A DNA stretch of 64,000 nt, taken from contig OZ251218.1 of assembly GCA_965240365.1 (NCBI GenBank), forward strand, positions 1,550,001 to 1,614,000. The letters are read 5' to 3'. A program made the position numbers and the translations under genes. Below, one piece after another: positions 1 through 10,000 of this stretch. Source of the DNA: G965240365 sp965240365. GTDB lineage: Bacteria > Pseudomonadota > Gammaproteobacteria > Eutrophobiales > Eutrophobiaceae. The notes beneath the pieces are model-generated. The model saw nothing but the letters and a program-made list of their open reading frames with translations, had not been told where the DNA came from and searched no databases. How positions within the stretch are numbered: position 1 is the first letter of the stretch; every line of letters begins with the position of its first letter.

Positions 1-1121
1 GAGCGAATGAGCCCCCGGTAAAATGATGCGCCTTGCACCCGCCCGGCGGCGTCGAGCGTGAGTTCGCACACCATGCTCAACCGATCCACTTTGGGTTTCA
101 GCGAACACAGGCCGTTTGACAAGACCTCCGGCAGCATCGGGATAACCCGGCCCGGAAAGTAAACCGATGTCCCGCGCCTTTGGGCCTCGGTGTCCAGCGC
201 CGTGCTTGCCTTGACATAATGCGATACATCGGCGATGGCGACCAGCAAACGCCAGCCATTGCCGTCACGCTCGCAATACACCGCGTCATCAAAATCCTTT
301 GCGTCTTCGCCGTCTATGGTGACAAAGGGGAGCGCCCGAAGATCGCGCCGGCCGCCGTCATTGCCCGCGCTGACGGCCTCGCTCAAACCACTGATTTCCT
401 CTTGCAACTCATCCGGCCAGACATGCGGCAATTCATAAGCCTGCACGGCAATATCCACCGCCATCGCGGCGTTGATGCCGGCGCCGATCACGCTGACCAC
501 GCTGCCAATCGGCTGGCGCTGCCGGTCCGGTTGCCGCAAAATCCGGGCAACCACATACTCCCCCGGCCCGGCCCCGTTTCTTTCCTTTGCGGGGATCAAT
601 AAATCCTGGCTCAGGCGTTTATTATCCGCCACCACATAGCCTATCCCGCTCTCTTCAAAATAGCGCCCGACCAATTGATGATTCGCCCTCTCCAGCACCT
701 CGACCAGGGCCCCCTCGCGCCGGCCCTGCCGATCCACGTTGACCTCGCGCACCAGCACGCGATCCCCGTTCAAAACGGCGCGCATCTCGCGCGCGGATAA
801 AAACAAATCCTTGCCGCCCGCGTCCGGCACGACAAACCCGTATCCCTGCGGGTGCCCGATCACACGGCCCTTGAGCAAGTCCATCTTGTCAATCAGGCCA
901 TAACTGCCGCGCCGGTTGCGAATCAACTCGCCATCGCGCTCCATCGCCCGCAGCCGGCGCCCCAGGATTTGCCGCGTCTCGGGGTCCCGGATGGCAAATG
1001 CCTCGGCCAATTGTTTGCGATTCAGCGGCCGTCCGGCCTCTCTGAGACAGGCGCTAATGGCCGCCCGTTCGGGGATGACAAAGCCGTCTTTGGGGTTATC
1101 GGGCGCGGTTTTTTTATTCAT
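1..1121 (-). CDS. rnr: Ribonuclease R, N-terminal part (runs off left edge)
   Basis: A 3'-5' exoribonuclease of the RNB/RNase II family that degrades structured RNA. About 373 codons are visible, from an ATG at 1121 to the window edge, with no stop. The N-terminus is a winged-helix RNase R region (residues ~15-65), followed by cold-shock-like OB domains. The start of the catalytic RNB domain is clear: the metal-binding stretch DGEDAKDFDDAVYCERD lies near residue 275, and RGTSVYFPGRVIPMLPEVL comes further on. Both are diagnostic of RNase R rather than RNase II when combined with the N-terminal helix-turn-helix. The C-terminal S1 domain lies outside the window. Identity is secure; only the length is incomplete. 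Confidence 0.95.
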   Translation of the reverse strand, partial: MNKKTAPDNPKDGFVIPERAAISACLREAGRPLNRKQLAEAFAIRDPETRQILGRRLRAMERDGELIRNRRGSYGLIDKMDLLKGRVIGHPQGYGFVVPDAGGKDLFLSAREMRAVLNGDRVLVREVNVDRQGRREGALVEVLERANHQLVGRYFEESGIGYVVADNKRLSQDLLIPAKERNGAGPGEYVVARILRQPDRQRQPIGSVVSVIGAGINAAMAVDIAVQAYELPHVWPDELQEEISGLSEAVSAGNDGGRRDLRALPFVTIDGEDAKDFDDAVYCERDGNGWRLLVAIADVSHYVKASTALDTEAQRRGTSVYFPGRVIPMLPEVLSNGLCSLKPKVDRLSMVCELTLDAAGRVQGASFYRGLIR

Positions 1122-1326
1122 TCGTTGACAAGATCAGAAGGGCTGGTTAAAGTCCGGGCGTTTTTACGGCGGCCACTATAACACGCCTTGTCCATCGGAC
1201 TGAGGCTTTAGAAACGGCGGCTGCCGGCAGGGGCGCGCCAGCGGCGTTGTGCCCGTGCAGACACAGGCGGGGGCAAGGCTTCCCGAACACAAGACCCGGC
1301 TTAAAATTGGTGCCTGCCCGGCTTAT

Positions 1327-1413
<87 letters not shown>

Positions 1414-1611
1414 TACTATCGTATGCACAATTTATCGTTTATTTCCAACTACTTAATCGTCAAAAATTTCAAATTCAAAATCGACCATTTTGAAAAAACA
1501 AACTTTTTCTCCACGACCTCTCCCCTTAACACGTTGTTTTCAGTGCATTTCAGAGGGTGAGGTCTTCTTCGGGCTTGATATGTGGTTTTACTTCGCGCAT
1601 GTCTTGCAAGT

Positions 1612-1806
1612 ATGAGAGACGAAGATAAATATATCGGTCAAATCCCGCCAGAGTTCATGGCCACCGATGAGCGACTGGACGAAGTTGCTATGTATATGGC
1701 ACGCGCCGTTGTTCGGTTAAAGAAGAAAAGAGACGCAGAAGGATTTAAAGGGACGTTGCGTGAATATATGAAAGCCGTGCGAAAACGAAAAATTCATGAA
1801 CTATAA
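1612..1806 (+). CDS. Small charged hypothetical protein (64 aa)
   Basis: A 64-residue protein starting at the ATG at 1612. An upstream in-frame extension to 1582 is possible but has no better ribosome site. It is rich in Lys, Arg and Glu and predicted mainly helical, with a basic C-terminus (KAVRKRKIHEL). There is no signal peptide or membrane segment. I do not recognise a family. It sits downstream of tRNA-Leu in a stretch clearly richer in A+T than rnr or the copper genes, which suggests an acquired segment. It may be transcribed with the next gene 80 bp downstream. Confidence 0.5.
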   Translation: MRDEDKYIGQIPPEFMATDERLDEVAMYMARAVVRLKKKRDAEGFKGTLREYMKAVRKRKIHEL

Positions 1807-1885
1807 AAGTGTAAGTTACCCCTAAATTCTATTCACTTTTGTGGCATGATCGCTAAAATGAGGGTTGCAACTTCAAGGATTTTTT

Positions 1886-2482
1886 ATGTTTCAACATGTA
1901 GACGCACCTGTTCCCCAGATCAACGATGTTTTGAAGATGTGGCAAGCAATAGCAATATCCCAGAAAGAGGATATTTCTCCCTCTGTCTTGAAGTATATTG
2001 AAGCTTTGAAAAAAGTGTATCTAAATGGTAATGTTTTATACAGCCAGTTTTTTGTTCCAGAAAATGACATATTTGATTGGTACGCATCAAGAAACCGTTT
2101 TCATGAAATGGGGTTTTTTGAAAAATTTTGGCATACCGACACTGTTAAAACAGCGTTCCCGTTCGAGCTTGCTGATTTGAATTTTTACGATGAAAAGATT
2201 TTTAAATGGAGCAGCCCATTTGTTCTTGGCGGAAGTATGGCTTGGGTTTTGTCTTCTGGCGGCCCTTATGAACAACATGCCGCGGGACCAGTCGATGCAA
2301 AGAATATTGCAGATGAGGCGGCGGCGGATCTGATACAGAATCAATATGACGATATCCTGGTTTATGAAGCACATTGTGCATGGTCTGATTTTTATATGGA
2401 TATTGCCTGGGATTGTACTTGGGTTATAGTTGATAAAACTTCACGTCGAATTCATGTCTTAATGGCAACGGACACTGATTGA
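1886..2482 (+). CDS. Hypothetical protein, 198 aa, AT-rich accessory gene
   Basis: I do not recognise this family. The ATG at 1886 is preferred over an in-frame codon at 1865 because AAGGA lies 6 nt upstream of it. The product is a soluble acidic protein of 198 residues, rich in aromatic residues (many Phe and Trp), with no signal peptide or membrane helix. The C-terminal WDCTWVIVDKTSRRIHVL looks like paired beta-strands. The size, acidity and orphan setting resemble immunity-type proteins of polymorphic toxin loci, but no toxin is adjacent, so this is only a guess. Its low GC compared with the flanking core genes suggests horizontal origin. Confidence 0.6.
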   Translation: MFQHVDAPVPQINDVLKMWQAIAISQKEDISPSVLKYIEALKKVYLNGNVLYSQFFVPENDIFDWYASRNRFHEMGFFEKFWHTDTVKTAFPFELADLNFYDEKIFKWSSPFVLGGSMAWVLSSGGPYEQHAAGPVDAKNIADEAAADLIQNQYDDILVYEAHCAWSDFYMDIAWDCTWVIVDKTSRRIHVLMATDTD

Positions 2483-2933
2483 TTTTCAGGGCTGAGGTCT
2501 TGGAGCAAAAGTTTGAGATTGTTTCTTTATGCCCTACCATTTATGCTGTGAAAAAATAGGTTTGTTTTTGGAATTTCAAAAAGTTGCTGTACGATGATTT
2601 AATCATAGAAACAGTAATTTATGCGAGTGCAAAAGTTTATTTTAGTCAACGACGGGGCACCATCTTTTTATCTTACTGCAAGAGACTAATTGTAAAATCC
2701 CTCTATGTCACGGAATCCTCTCGTGACCGCCTGTAACAGGCAGGCTAAAATCGGAATCCGGTTGTCATTCCCGCCGAGCGGAAATGTCTTACATAAACCA
2801 CTGGATTCCGGCTTGTGCTGGAATGACGGGTATTAAGCAGACTACCGCCTGCCGTCTCTCTGCCTTTGTTATCATTCCAGTCTGCCCCGTGAAAACAGGT
2901 GAAATTCCGGGAAACCAAAACAACGCCTTGCCG
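2483..2933. repeat. Gene-free stretch with palindromic repeat
   Basis: No convincing coding region. The left part is AT-rich. At 2764-2828 lies a member of the dispersed palindromic family found many times in this window (cattcccgc...gcgggaatg and ggattccggctt...ggaatgacgg halves), preceded by a short cctgtaacaggcagg palindrome near 2731-2745. Nothing else was recognised. Confidence 0.6.
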
Positions 2934-4112
2934 TTATTCCTGCGACAGCGCCGCGAGTTCCGCGGCCAGATCGCGCAGACTGATGGCCTCCACATTGTCT
3001 GCCTTGGGGTAGCGATCTTTGCCGCCATAGACAATGAAGGCCCGCTCGGGCTGCACATCATTCAGGGCTTGCCGCAAGCCACGTTCCAGTTTTGGCGCCG
3101 TGGTGCGCTTGATCTCGATGGCCCAGAGGCGATGACCCGGCAATTTCAGGATCAGATCGATCTCAACGCCGGTGGCCGTGCGATAGAAACTCGCTTCAGC
3201 GCGTTCAGGAGCGACACGCAGCAGGTTTTCCAGCACATGGCCTTCCCAACTCATCCCGACCACGGGATGGCCCAGCAGATCATTCAGACTGTCAATGTTC
3301 AGCAGCGCATGCACAAGCCCACTGTCGCGGATGTAAATCTTGGGGGATTTGACCAGACGCTTTTTCACATTGGCGTGAAAGGGCGGCAAGCGGCGCAGCA
3401 GGAGTAGATCAACCAGCAGGTCGAGATAGCCCGCGACCGTGTTGCCGCTCACATCCAGGTTGCGGGCCAGTTGGGCGGCATTGAGCAATGCGCCTTGCTG
3501 ATGGGCAAGCATGATCCAGCAGCGGCGCAGGGTCGCCGCCGGGACACGGGGGCCGAGCAGCGGAATATCACGCTCAAGGTAGGTCGTGATAAACTGGTTT
3601 CGCCAGCGGATACTGTGGGTATCGGAGGCCGCATCCAGACTGTCCGGGAAACCGCCCCGCCACCAGAGCGCGTTATCAGCCGGGGCTTCCAGAACATCGA
3701 GGGGTGATAATTCCAGATAGGCGATGCGTCCGGCGAGCGTTTCGCCCGATTGTGCCAGCAAGTCTATGGCGGCCGAGCCGAGCAGCAAAAAATGGCCTGC
3801 CTTATGTTCAGACAGGCGGCGCTCATCAATGAGCCCGCGCAGGACTTCAAACAGGCCGGGCATGCGCTGCACTTCATCCAGGATTACCAGGCGATCACTC
3901 ATCTGCCCAAGATAGCCAGCAGCATCCTGAAGTTTTTCAATGTCCCGCGGGTTTTCAAGGTCCAGATATTCGGGCGGCGGGCCATCTGTCAGTTGCGTGA
4001 TTTGGCGCCGCACAAGGGTGGTCTTTCCAACCTGACGCGGGCCAAGCAGGCAGACAGCGGGAAACTGGCCCAGGTAGTCGAGAATGGCGTTTGTGATTCT
4101 ACGGTCGTACAT
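2934..4112 (-). CDS. AAA ATPase with DUF4143 domain (first copy)
   Basis: A predicted ATPase of the AAA_14/DUF4143 family, about 392 residues from the ATG at 4112. A longer reading to 4232 adds an unrelated tail and would cross an upstream palindrome. The Walker A motif LLGPRQVGKTTL lies near residue 20 and the Walker B stretch RLVILDEVQRMP near 85. A winged-helix-like segment and the DUF4143 domain follow, ending in a nuclease-fold-like region (EASFYRTATGVEIDLIL, WAIEIKRTTAP). Cellular function is unknown for this family. The start codon abuts a 10-bp inverted repeat (4113-4149), the same arrangement as the paralogue at 27252. It is flanked by repeat-rich DNA and looks mobile. Confidence 0.9.
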   Translation of the reverse strand: MYDRRITNAILDYLGQFPAVCLLGPRQVGKTTLVRRQITQLTDGPPPEYLDLENPRDIEKLQDAAGYLGQMSDRLVILDEVQRMPGLFEVLRGLIDERRLSEHKAGHFLLLGSAAIDLLAQSGETLAGRIAYLELSPLDVLEAPADNALWWRGGFPDSLDAASDTHSIRWRNQFITTYLERDIPLLGPRVPAATLRRCWIMLAHQQGALLNAAQLARNLDVSGNTVAGYLDLLVDLLLLRRLPPFHANVKKRLVKSPKIYIRDSGLVHALLNIDSLNDLLGHPVVGMSWEGHVLENLLRVAPERAEASFYRTATGVEIDLILKLPGHRLWAIEIKRTTAPKLERGLRQALNDVQPERAFIVYGGKDRYPKADNVEAISLRDLAAELAALSQE

Positions 4113-4149
4113 CCTTGCAATCGTATAGCATAGCTCTATGATTGCAAGG
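4113..4149 (-). promoter_or_regulatory. Inverted repeat at the start codon of the DUF4143 ATPase
   Basis: The arms CCTTGCAATC (4113-4122) and GATTGCAAGG (4140-4149) are perfect 10-bp complements, with an inner atag...ctat pair. On the coding strand the second arm ends in AAGG directly before the ATG, so an mRNA hairpin would bury the only Shine-Dalgarno-like bases. It could be an operator or a recombination site instead. Confidence 0.6.
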
Positions 4150-4251
4150 TTAATCGGGGAGGGATGAACTGTTCGAAGCCATTGCAGCATATCCGATACC
4201 GGGCGAATGCAGGACGCGCGACGGCACGGCACCCCCCCCCGTGGCTTTATT

Positions 4252-5355
4252 TCAAAGTGTCACGCCATTCATCAACCAGGCGATCAGCATGACCTGGGGC
4301 ACGGTTAGCAGCGGCAGGAACAGGGCGATCTTCCAGGATTTTGTGGTCTCTTTCAGCACCATAATCTCCGTGTAGTCGGTGGACACGCCGGTCATCAGGA
4401 ATGCAAAGCTGTTGCCGGGCGCCCCGGCCCTGGCCAGCAGGTCGGCCGCGATGGGCGTTGATCCTTCTGAACAAATTTCCAGCAGGGTGGCGACCAGCAC
4501 CGTCAGGCCCAAGCCGGCCAGGGTCGGGCCGAAATAATGGCCAAACTGGTCCGGCGGCATAAAGGCCCGCACCAGCCCGGCCAGCAATATGCCAAACAGG
4601 ACCCAGCGCAGCACCATGCGGGAATCCTTCAGGCCATCGCGGAGCATGGCCGTGAGAAAAGCCGGCGTGAAGGCCGTTTCCGAAAGCCCTTTTCTGGCCT
4701 CCCGCCAGAACCTGAAATCCTCCGGCAAGTCCACTTTGACGGGATTGCCCGGCAGCACGGCCTTCCTGACCAGCGCCTCAAACAGCAGGCCGGTGAGGAC
4801 GGCGATAAGCATCGACAGGGCGATGAAGGCCAGTGTCCAGGGCAGCCCGATCAATGCGATCAGGATCAATGTCAATGAAAATGAGTTCCAGGGGCTGGCG
4901 ATCAAAAACGCCATGACCTGTCCGCTGCTCGCGCCGCGCTCATAGAGCTTGGCGGCAACCATCAACAGCCCGTGATTGCACAGATCCAGCAACACACCGG
5001 CCGCGGTCGCGCGCATAATGCCGTTCAGCCCGCTGCGCGCGCCCAGTATCGACATGACGAATTCGCGCGGGATGCGGGACAGGAGCGCGACCATCAAAAT
5101 ACCGATGGCCATGCTCCACCACATGATATTGATAAGTTCGTAAACCGAGGACGCGAGGATCTGATACCAGGCCGCGAAATGCGCGGACTCCGGCCACCAG
5201 CCGTAGTGCAGATACAAGACGACGATCGCGCTCAGGGAACCCCAAAGCAGAAAATCCGGCCTGCCCTTCGTGGCGTGACAGGCGCCATGATCCGGCTGCC
5301 GATGGCAAGCGGCTTGTGCGGATGCGGCTGCCCCTTCGCGGTCAGGCGCCGACAT
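4252..5355 (-). CDS. Permease, ArsP/DUF318 family
   Basis: A multi-pass inner-membrane permease of 367 residues with about ten hydrophobic segments. A family-typical motif ICSEGSTPIAADLLARAG lies near residue 295, and a matching first-half repeat CNHGLLMVAAKLYERGASSG near 130. This two-repeat plan is that of the ArsP/DUF318 family, whose characterised members export organoarsenicals; others sit next to metal-resistance genes. The N-terminal ~30 residues are His/Cys-bearing and cytoplasmic. GGAG lies 7 nt before the ATG at 5355. Downstream of the His/Met-rich protein and near the Cus operon, a role in metal or metalloid efflux is likely, but the substrate cannot be read from the sequence. Confidence 0.8.
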   Translation of the reverse strand: MSAPDREGAAASAQAACHRQPDHGACHATKGRPDFLLWGSLSAIVVLYLHYGWWPESAHFAAWYQILASSVYELINIMWWSMAIGILMVALLSRIPREFVMSILGARSGLNGIMRATAAGVLLDLCNHGLLMVAAKLYERGASSGQVMAFLIASPWNSFSLTLILIALIGLPWTLAFIALSMLIAVLTGLLFEALVRKAVLPGNPVKVDLPEDFRFWREARKGLSETAFTPAFLTAMLRDGLKDSRMVLRWVLFGILLAGLVRAFMPPDQFGHYFGPTLAGLGLTVLVATLLEICSEGSTPIAADLLARAGAPGNSFAFLMTGVSTDYTEIMVLKETTKSWKIALFLPLLTVPQVMLIAWLMNGVTL

Positions 5356-5399
5356 GGTCGTCTCCCGGGCGGCGGCCGGATAAGGCGGCCGAAAATCCT

Positions 5400-5687
5400 T
5401 TATTCATGGTCATGTTTCTTCGCGCTCCCTCCGCCGTGCCCGTGTCCATGCCCATGCTTTTTACTCATGTGCCCGGATTTGCCATGCCCCGCGGGCATAC
5501 ATTTTTTCATCATGGCCAGCATGGCCGGATCGTTCATGTCCATTTTGGAGTGATCCATGGTTTTCATTGCCGCGCAATCGGGTTTGGCATGACCATGCCC
5601 ATGCCCGGACTGATCCTGAGCCAACAACGGCGTGGCGATGGAGAGGCCCAGGGCAAGGCCAACGGCGGATAAAATACTCTTTTTCAT
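5400..5687 (-). CDS. His/Met-rich periplasmic metal-binding protein (95 aa)
   Basis: A 95-residue secreted protein. The signal peptide (MKKSILSAVGLALGLSIATP) appears to be cut after LLA near residue 23. The mature part is almost all metal ligands: GHGHGHAKPD, MDHSKMDMND, KKHGHGHGHGGG. AGAGGA lies 7 nt before the ATG at 5687, so the longer open frame reaching 6206 is read-through into older debris and not part of the gene. The likely role is binding of copper or silver in the periplasm, alongside the permease downstream and the Cus pump upstream. I cannot assign it to a named family. Confidence 0.75.
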   Translation of the reverse strand: MKKSILSAVGLALGLSIATPLLAQDQSGHGHGHAKPDCAAMKTMDHSKMDMNDPAMLAMMKKCMPAGHGKSGHMSKKHGHGHGHGGGSAKKHDHE

Positions 5688-5814
5688 AACTATATCCTCT
5701 TTTAAGATTTTGACCGGATTTTCTTTACCGGTCTGTTGGTAAAAAGCCATATCACAAACAGCTTGTGAAACGGCCAGTGTATATTCTGAATGTGCTTTTG
5801 ACGTATTTATGGCC

Positions 5815-6080
5815 GGACAGGTCTTCTTTTTTAAAGGTGGTGTGCGGCGTCCACCCCAACTGTCCCTTGAGATCACAGATTGTGATTTCAAGTCATTGAA
5901 CCGCGCTCTGTTCAACTGGAAGGCCCAATCTTTGGGGAAGCGCTTAATGTTCCGCTTCACTGCCTGATTGAGCGCGCGCGTTTCAATGCCGAAGAAATCA
6001 GCAAGGTCCTGGTCAAGCACGACCCGCGCCCCGTCCACAGCAGGAATTTGCACGGGCGCGCCGTGAGACAGGGGATTCAT
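5815..6080 (-). pseudogene. ORF6N-domain protein remnant
   Basis: Translation from 6080 gives a recognisable ORF6N domain: VVLDQDLADFFGIETRALNQ, then RNIKRFPKDWAFQLN and SWGGRRTP, where intact homologues continue with a YAFTEQG-type segment. The domain is typical of phage antirepressor-like and KilA-N-associated proteins. Here it loses homology after GGRR and runs into unrelated sequence, so it is a decayed fragment. Its start codon is fused directly to a copied piece of cusA. Confidence 0.6.
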
Positions 6081-6153
6081 GATCACTTCGCTCGCGTTGC
6101 GAAAATTCATAAACAGCAGCACGGCAATGATCGCCAGGATGAGCGGCACCACA
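6078..6153 (-). pseudogene. Duplicated 76-bp cusA fragment
   Basis: This stretch repeats 7467-7542 inside cusA with only a few mismatches and encodes LAIIAVLLFMNFRNASEVIM, a transmembrane piece of the pump. It is in frame with the ORF6N remnant. It probably arose by a local duplication or aberrant recombination after the operon was in place. Confidence 0.7.
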
Positions 6154-6337
6154 ATGGTCAATCTCCGACCTGCCATATGTCGGCATCTACACAAAGGCCA
6201 GTGCAACCGATATCAATATCATAGCGATTGTTCACACCAGCCAGCAATTCCCACCAGAAGGAGTTTAGCGCGCCCATTTGGGGCGAGGGTGCCGCCGCTT
6301 TCGAGGCGAGCGAAAGCGCGGCTTGACGAGTGATAGC

Positions 6338-6730
6338 TCATGCCTCTTTCATCTCGATCAATTGAATGAGATTTCCGCATGTGTCATCAAAAACAGCCAT
6401 GTGAACTGTGCCCACGTCCACCGGTTCAGTAACGAACTTCACACCCTTTTTGCTCAGTTTCTTCCACTCTGTATCAAGGTCTTGAACCTGAAAAGAGTGT
6501 GCGGCAATGCCATCGGCAACGATTGCGTCTCTGAAGGGCTGCGTGGCCGGATGGTCACTTGGTTCAAGCAGCAACTCCGTTCCTTCAGGGTCTTCGGGAG
6601 ACACAACCGTCAGCCAACGATTTTGGCCCAATGGAATATTATGCTTCACGGTGAACCCGAGGACTTTGGTGTAGAATTTTTCGGCTTTGTCTTGGTCATC
6701 AACAAAGACGCTCGTTACATAAATTTTCAT
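6338..6730 (-). CDS. VOC-family (glyoxalase/bleomycin-resistance fold) protein
   Basis: A 130-residue single-domain vicinal-oxygen-chelate protein. Two beta-alpha-beta-beta-beta modules are visible. The first opens with IYVTSVFVDDQDKAEKFYTK and LGFTVK; the second contains the AHSFQVQDLDTEWKKL segment and ends in VFDDTCGNLIQLIEM, where the Glu is a usual metal ligand. Members include glyoxalases, dioxygenases and antibiotic-binding proteins, and the substrate cannot be inferred. Many relatives pair with an ArsR-type regulator; here the upstream 290 bp hold no intact regulator. AAGGGG lies about 9 nt before the start. Confidence 0.85.
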   Translation of the reverse strand: MKIYVTSVFVDDQDKAEKFYTKVLGFTVKHNIPLGQNRWLTVVSPEDPEGTELLLEPSDHPATQPFRDAIVADGIAAHSFQVQDLDTEWKKLSKKGVKFVTEPVDVGTVHMAVFDDTCGNLIQLIEMKEA

Positions 6731-7022
6731 GTCCTAGTACCCCTTCGTTAGTAGCTTGAGAGCCATGACGCAGCCGCGATGTGAGCTTCACTGATGTTCT
6801 GCGCACGAGCAGGGGTCCCACGTAGCGATCGTCGCGGCGCAGATCAGGAAGTCGAGGCGCAGCTCCTCGCCCAGCTCGTTCAGAACCTCTGCCTCCCGGG
6901 CGCCCTCCAGAAGTTGCCACAGGACGTGGCGGTGAGGACGCAAAGATATGCGCGATGTCTCCGGGCTCCCGCTGGCGCAGAAGGCGGCTCGGCGCATAAA
7001 AATACTATACACGATACAAGGG
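6731..7022. other. Interval between the VOC gene and cusA
   Basis: No credible gene. Minus-strand frames give short leucine-rich pieces (LWQLLEGAREAEVLNELGEE) that could be the worn remains of a regulator, but no frame holds a complete domain. cusA ends at 7023. Confidence 0.4.
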
Positions 7023-10000
7023 CTATCGCACAGCGGCGACACACTGCCTTTTCTTCCACAGGCAGTAAACGGCCGGCAACACCAGCAGGGTCAGCGGCAC
7101 GGCGCTGATCATGCCGCCGACCATAGGCGCGGCAATGCGGCTCATAACCTCCGAACCGGTTCCGGCGCCGAAAAGAATGGGCAGCAGGCCGGCGGTAATG
7201 GCCGCCGCGGTCATCATCACGGGGCGCACCCTGAGGCCCGCGCCCCGGATAATCGCGGCCTTCAGTTCCGCCTGGGTCAATCCTTGTTTTCTGGCGGTCG
7301 CGTTGCGCCAGGCCTGGTTGAGATAGACCAGCATGATCACGCTGATCTCGACGGCGACCCCCGCCAGCGCGATGAAGCCGACCGCCACGGCAATGGAAAA
7401 ATTAAAACCCTGCCAGTACAGCAACCAGATGCTGCCGAGCAGGGCAAAAGGCAGCGTGCCCATCAGCATGATCACTTCGCTCGCGTTGCGAAAATTCATA
7501 AACAGCAGCACGGCAATGATCGCCAGGGTGAGCGGTACCACATAAGTCAGTTTTTCCCTGGCCCGCTGCATATATTCGTATTGCCCCGACCATTTGATGG
7601 CGTAACCCGCCGGCAGGTCCAGCTCGGCGCGAACGGCGGCCATGGCCGCTTGCACGTAGCGGCCTATATCAATGTCTTCTATATCGACAAAGGTCCAGCC
7701 GTTGAGGCGCGCGTTTTCGCTCTTGATGCCCGGCGGCCCGTCCTCGATAAAAATGCCGGCGACATCGCCGAGCGCGATGCGCTGGCCCGCGGGCGTGACC
7801 AGCGGCAACAGGGCCAGTTGTTCCGGGGAGTCCCGGTAGGACTGCGGATAACGGATATTGACCGGATATCGTTCCAGGCCCTCAATGGTTTGCGTGACGT
7901 TCATGCCGCCGATGGCCGAGGCGATCACTTGCTGTACATCGGCAATATTCAGCCCGAAACGCGCGGCCTTTCCCCGGTCGATATCCACCTTGATATAGCG
8001 CCCGCCGGCGACCCGTTCGGAGTACACGGAGGCCGTGCCGGGCACGGCGGCCAGAATGGTTTCGAGTTGCCGGCCAATCGCTTCGATAACTTCAAGCTCG
8101 GGCCCGGCCACCTTGATGCCGACCGGGGTCTTTATGCCGGTCGCCAGCATGTCGATACGGGTTTTGATCGGCATCACCCAGGCATTGGTCACGCTGGGCA
8201 GTTTGACCAGGGCGTCCAGTTCCCGCCGCAGCGATTCGGTGGTGACGCCCTCGCGCCATTCGGCCCGGTCTTTCAACTGGATAAAGGTCTCGATCATGGT
8301 CAACGGCGCCGGATCGGTGGCGGTGTCGGCCCGGCCGATCTTGCCGAATACGGTTGCGACCTCGGGCACGGTGCGGATCAGCTTGTCGGTTTGCTGCAAC
8401 AGTTCGCGCGCCTTGCCGATGGATATGCCGGGATAGGTGGTCGGCATGTACATCAGATCGCCTTCATCCAGCGGCGGAATAAACTCGCTGCCGATTTTGT
8501 CCAGCGGCCAGAGCGCGCTGGCCAGCACGCCCAGGGCAATCAGGATCGCCGTTTTGGGAAAGTCGAGGACTTTTTTCAGCACGGGCAGATAAACGGCCTG
8601 CAAAATCCGGTTGACGGGATTTTTATGTTCGGGCGTCACTCTGCCGCGAATGAAATAACCCATCAACACGGGCACCAGGGTAATGGTCAGGGCCGCGGCG
8701 GCGGCCATGGCGTAGGTCTTGGTGAAGGCCAGCGGCGAAAACAGCCGCCCTTCCTGGGCCTCCAGGGTGAATACCGGCATGAAGCTCACGGTAATGATCA
8801 GCAGGCTGAAGAACAGCGCCGGGCCGACTTCGGCGGCTGATTCAGCGACGATCCGCCAGCGGTTCCCGGCGGTCAGCGGCGTTCGCTCCATGTGCTTGTG
8901 CAGGTTCTCGATCATCACGATAGCGCCATCGATCATGGCCCCGATCGCAATCGCGATGCCGCCCAGCGACATGATGTTGGCGTTGATGCCCTGCGCCTGC
9001 ATGACGATGAATGCCGCGAGAATACCGACCGGGAGACTGATAATGGCGACCAGGGACGAACGCACATGAAACAAAAAGATCATGCACACCAGGGCGACCA
9101 CGGCAAACTCTTGCAGCAGTTTATCGCGGAGGTTTTTCACCGCTCGCCCGATGAGCGCCGAGCGGTCATAGACGGTCACGATCTCCACGCCGTCCGGCAG
9201 GCCCTGTTGCAGTTCTGCCAGCCTGGCCTTGACGCCGTCAATAGTGCGCTCGGCGTTCTCGCCAAAACGCATCACCACGATGCCGCCGACGGTCTCGCCC
9301 TCGCCATCAAGTTCGGCAATGCCCCGGCGCATTTGCGGCCCCAGATTGATCTCGGCCACGTCCTGCAGGCGCAGCGGCGTGCCGTTTTTATTGACGCCCA
9401 GGGGAATATCGGCCAGGTCTTTTGCGCCTTGAATATAGCCGGAGGTCCGCACCATGTATTCGGCCTCGGCCATTTCCACCACCGACGCCCCCACTTCCTG
9501 ATTGGCGCGTTTAATCGCCATTTGAATGTGGGCCAGGGGCATGCCGAAGGCGCGCAGCTTTTCCGGATTCACCGTGACCTGATACTGCTTGACCATGCCG
9601 CCCACGGCCGCCACTTCCGCCACGCCCGGCACGGTCTGCAACTCGTATTTCAGATACCAGTCCTGAATCGAGCGCAACTGGCTGATGTCGTGCCGGCCCG
9701 TGCGGTCGATCAGGGCATAGAGATACACCCAGCCGACCCCGGTCGCATCCGGCCCCAGTTGGGGTTTGGCGGCGGCGGGCAAGTCCGGGGCGACCTGGCT
9801 TAAATACTCCAGCACGCGGGAACGGGCCCAGTAGAGATCCGTGTCTTCGGCAAAGATCACATACACGTAGGAATCGCCAAAAAAGGAGTAGCCGCGCACG
9901 GTCACGGCCCCCGGCACCGATAACATCGCCGTTGTCAAAGGATAGGTCACCTGATCTTCCACCACCTGCGGCGCCTGACCGGGATAACCGGTTTTGATAA

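Noticed and set aside
4113..4232. N-terminal extension of the first DUF4143 ATPase
   Set aside because: The extension crosses the start-proximal palindrome, and the second copy starts at the equivalent position.
4230..4240. Poly-C run near the permease stop as a phase-variation tract
   Set aside because: It lies between genes, downstream of the permease stop and outside the inferred ATPase gene, so it does not affect a reading frame.
5688..6206. Reading 5400-6206 as one 268-aa protein
   Set aside because: The N-terminal 173 codons are a cusA fragment, an ORF6N remnant and read-through. The last 95 residues have their own signal peptide and ribosome site.
6731..7022. ArsR-type regulator beside the VOC gene
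   Set aside because: VOC genes often have one, but no frame here contains a recognisable winged helix.
6948..8840. Long plus-strand frame opposite cusA (630 aa)
   Set aside because: Antisense shadow of a GC-rich gene; composition is Gly/His/Arg/Gln-rich with no domain, while the minus strand encodes a full CusA.
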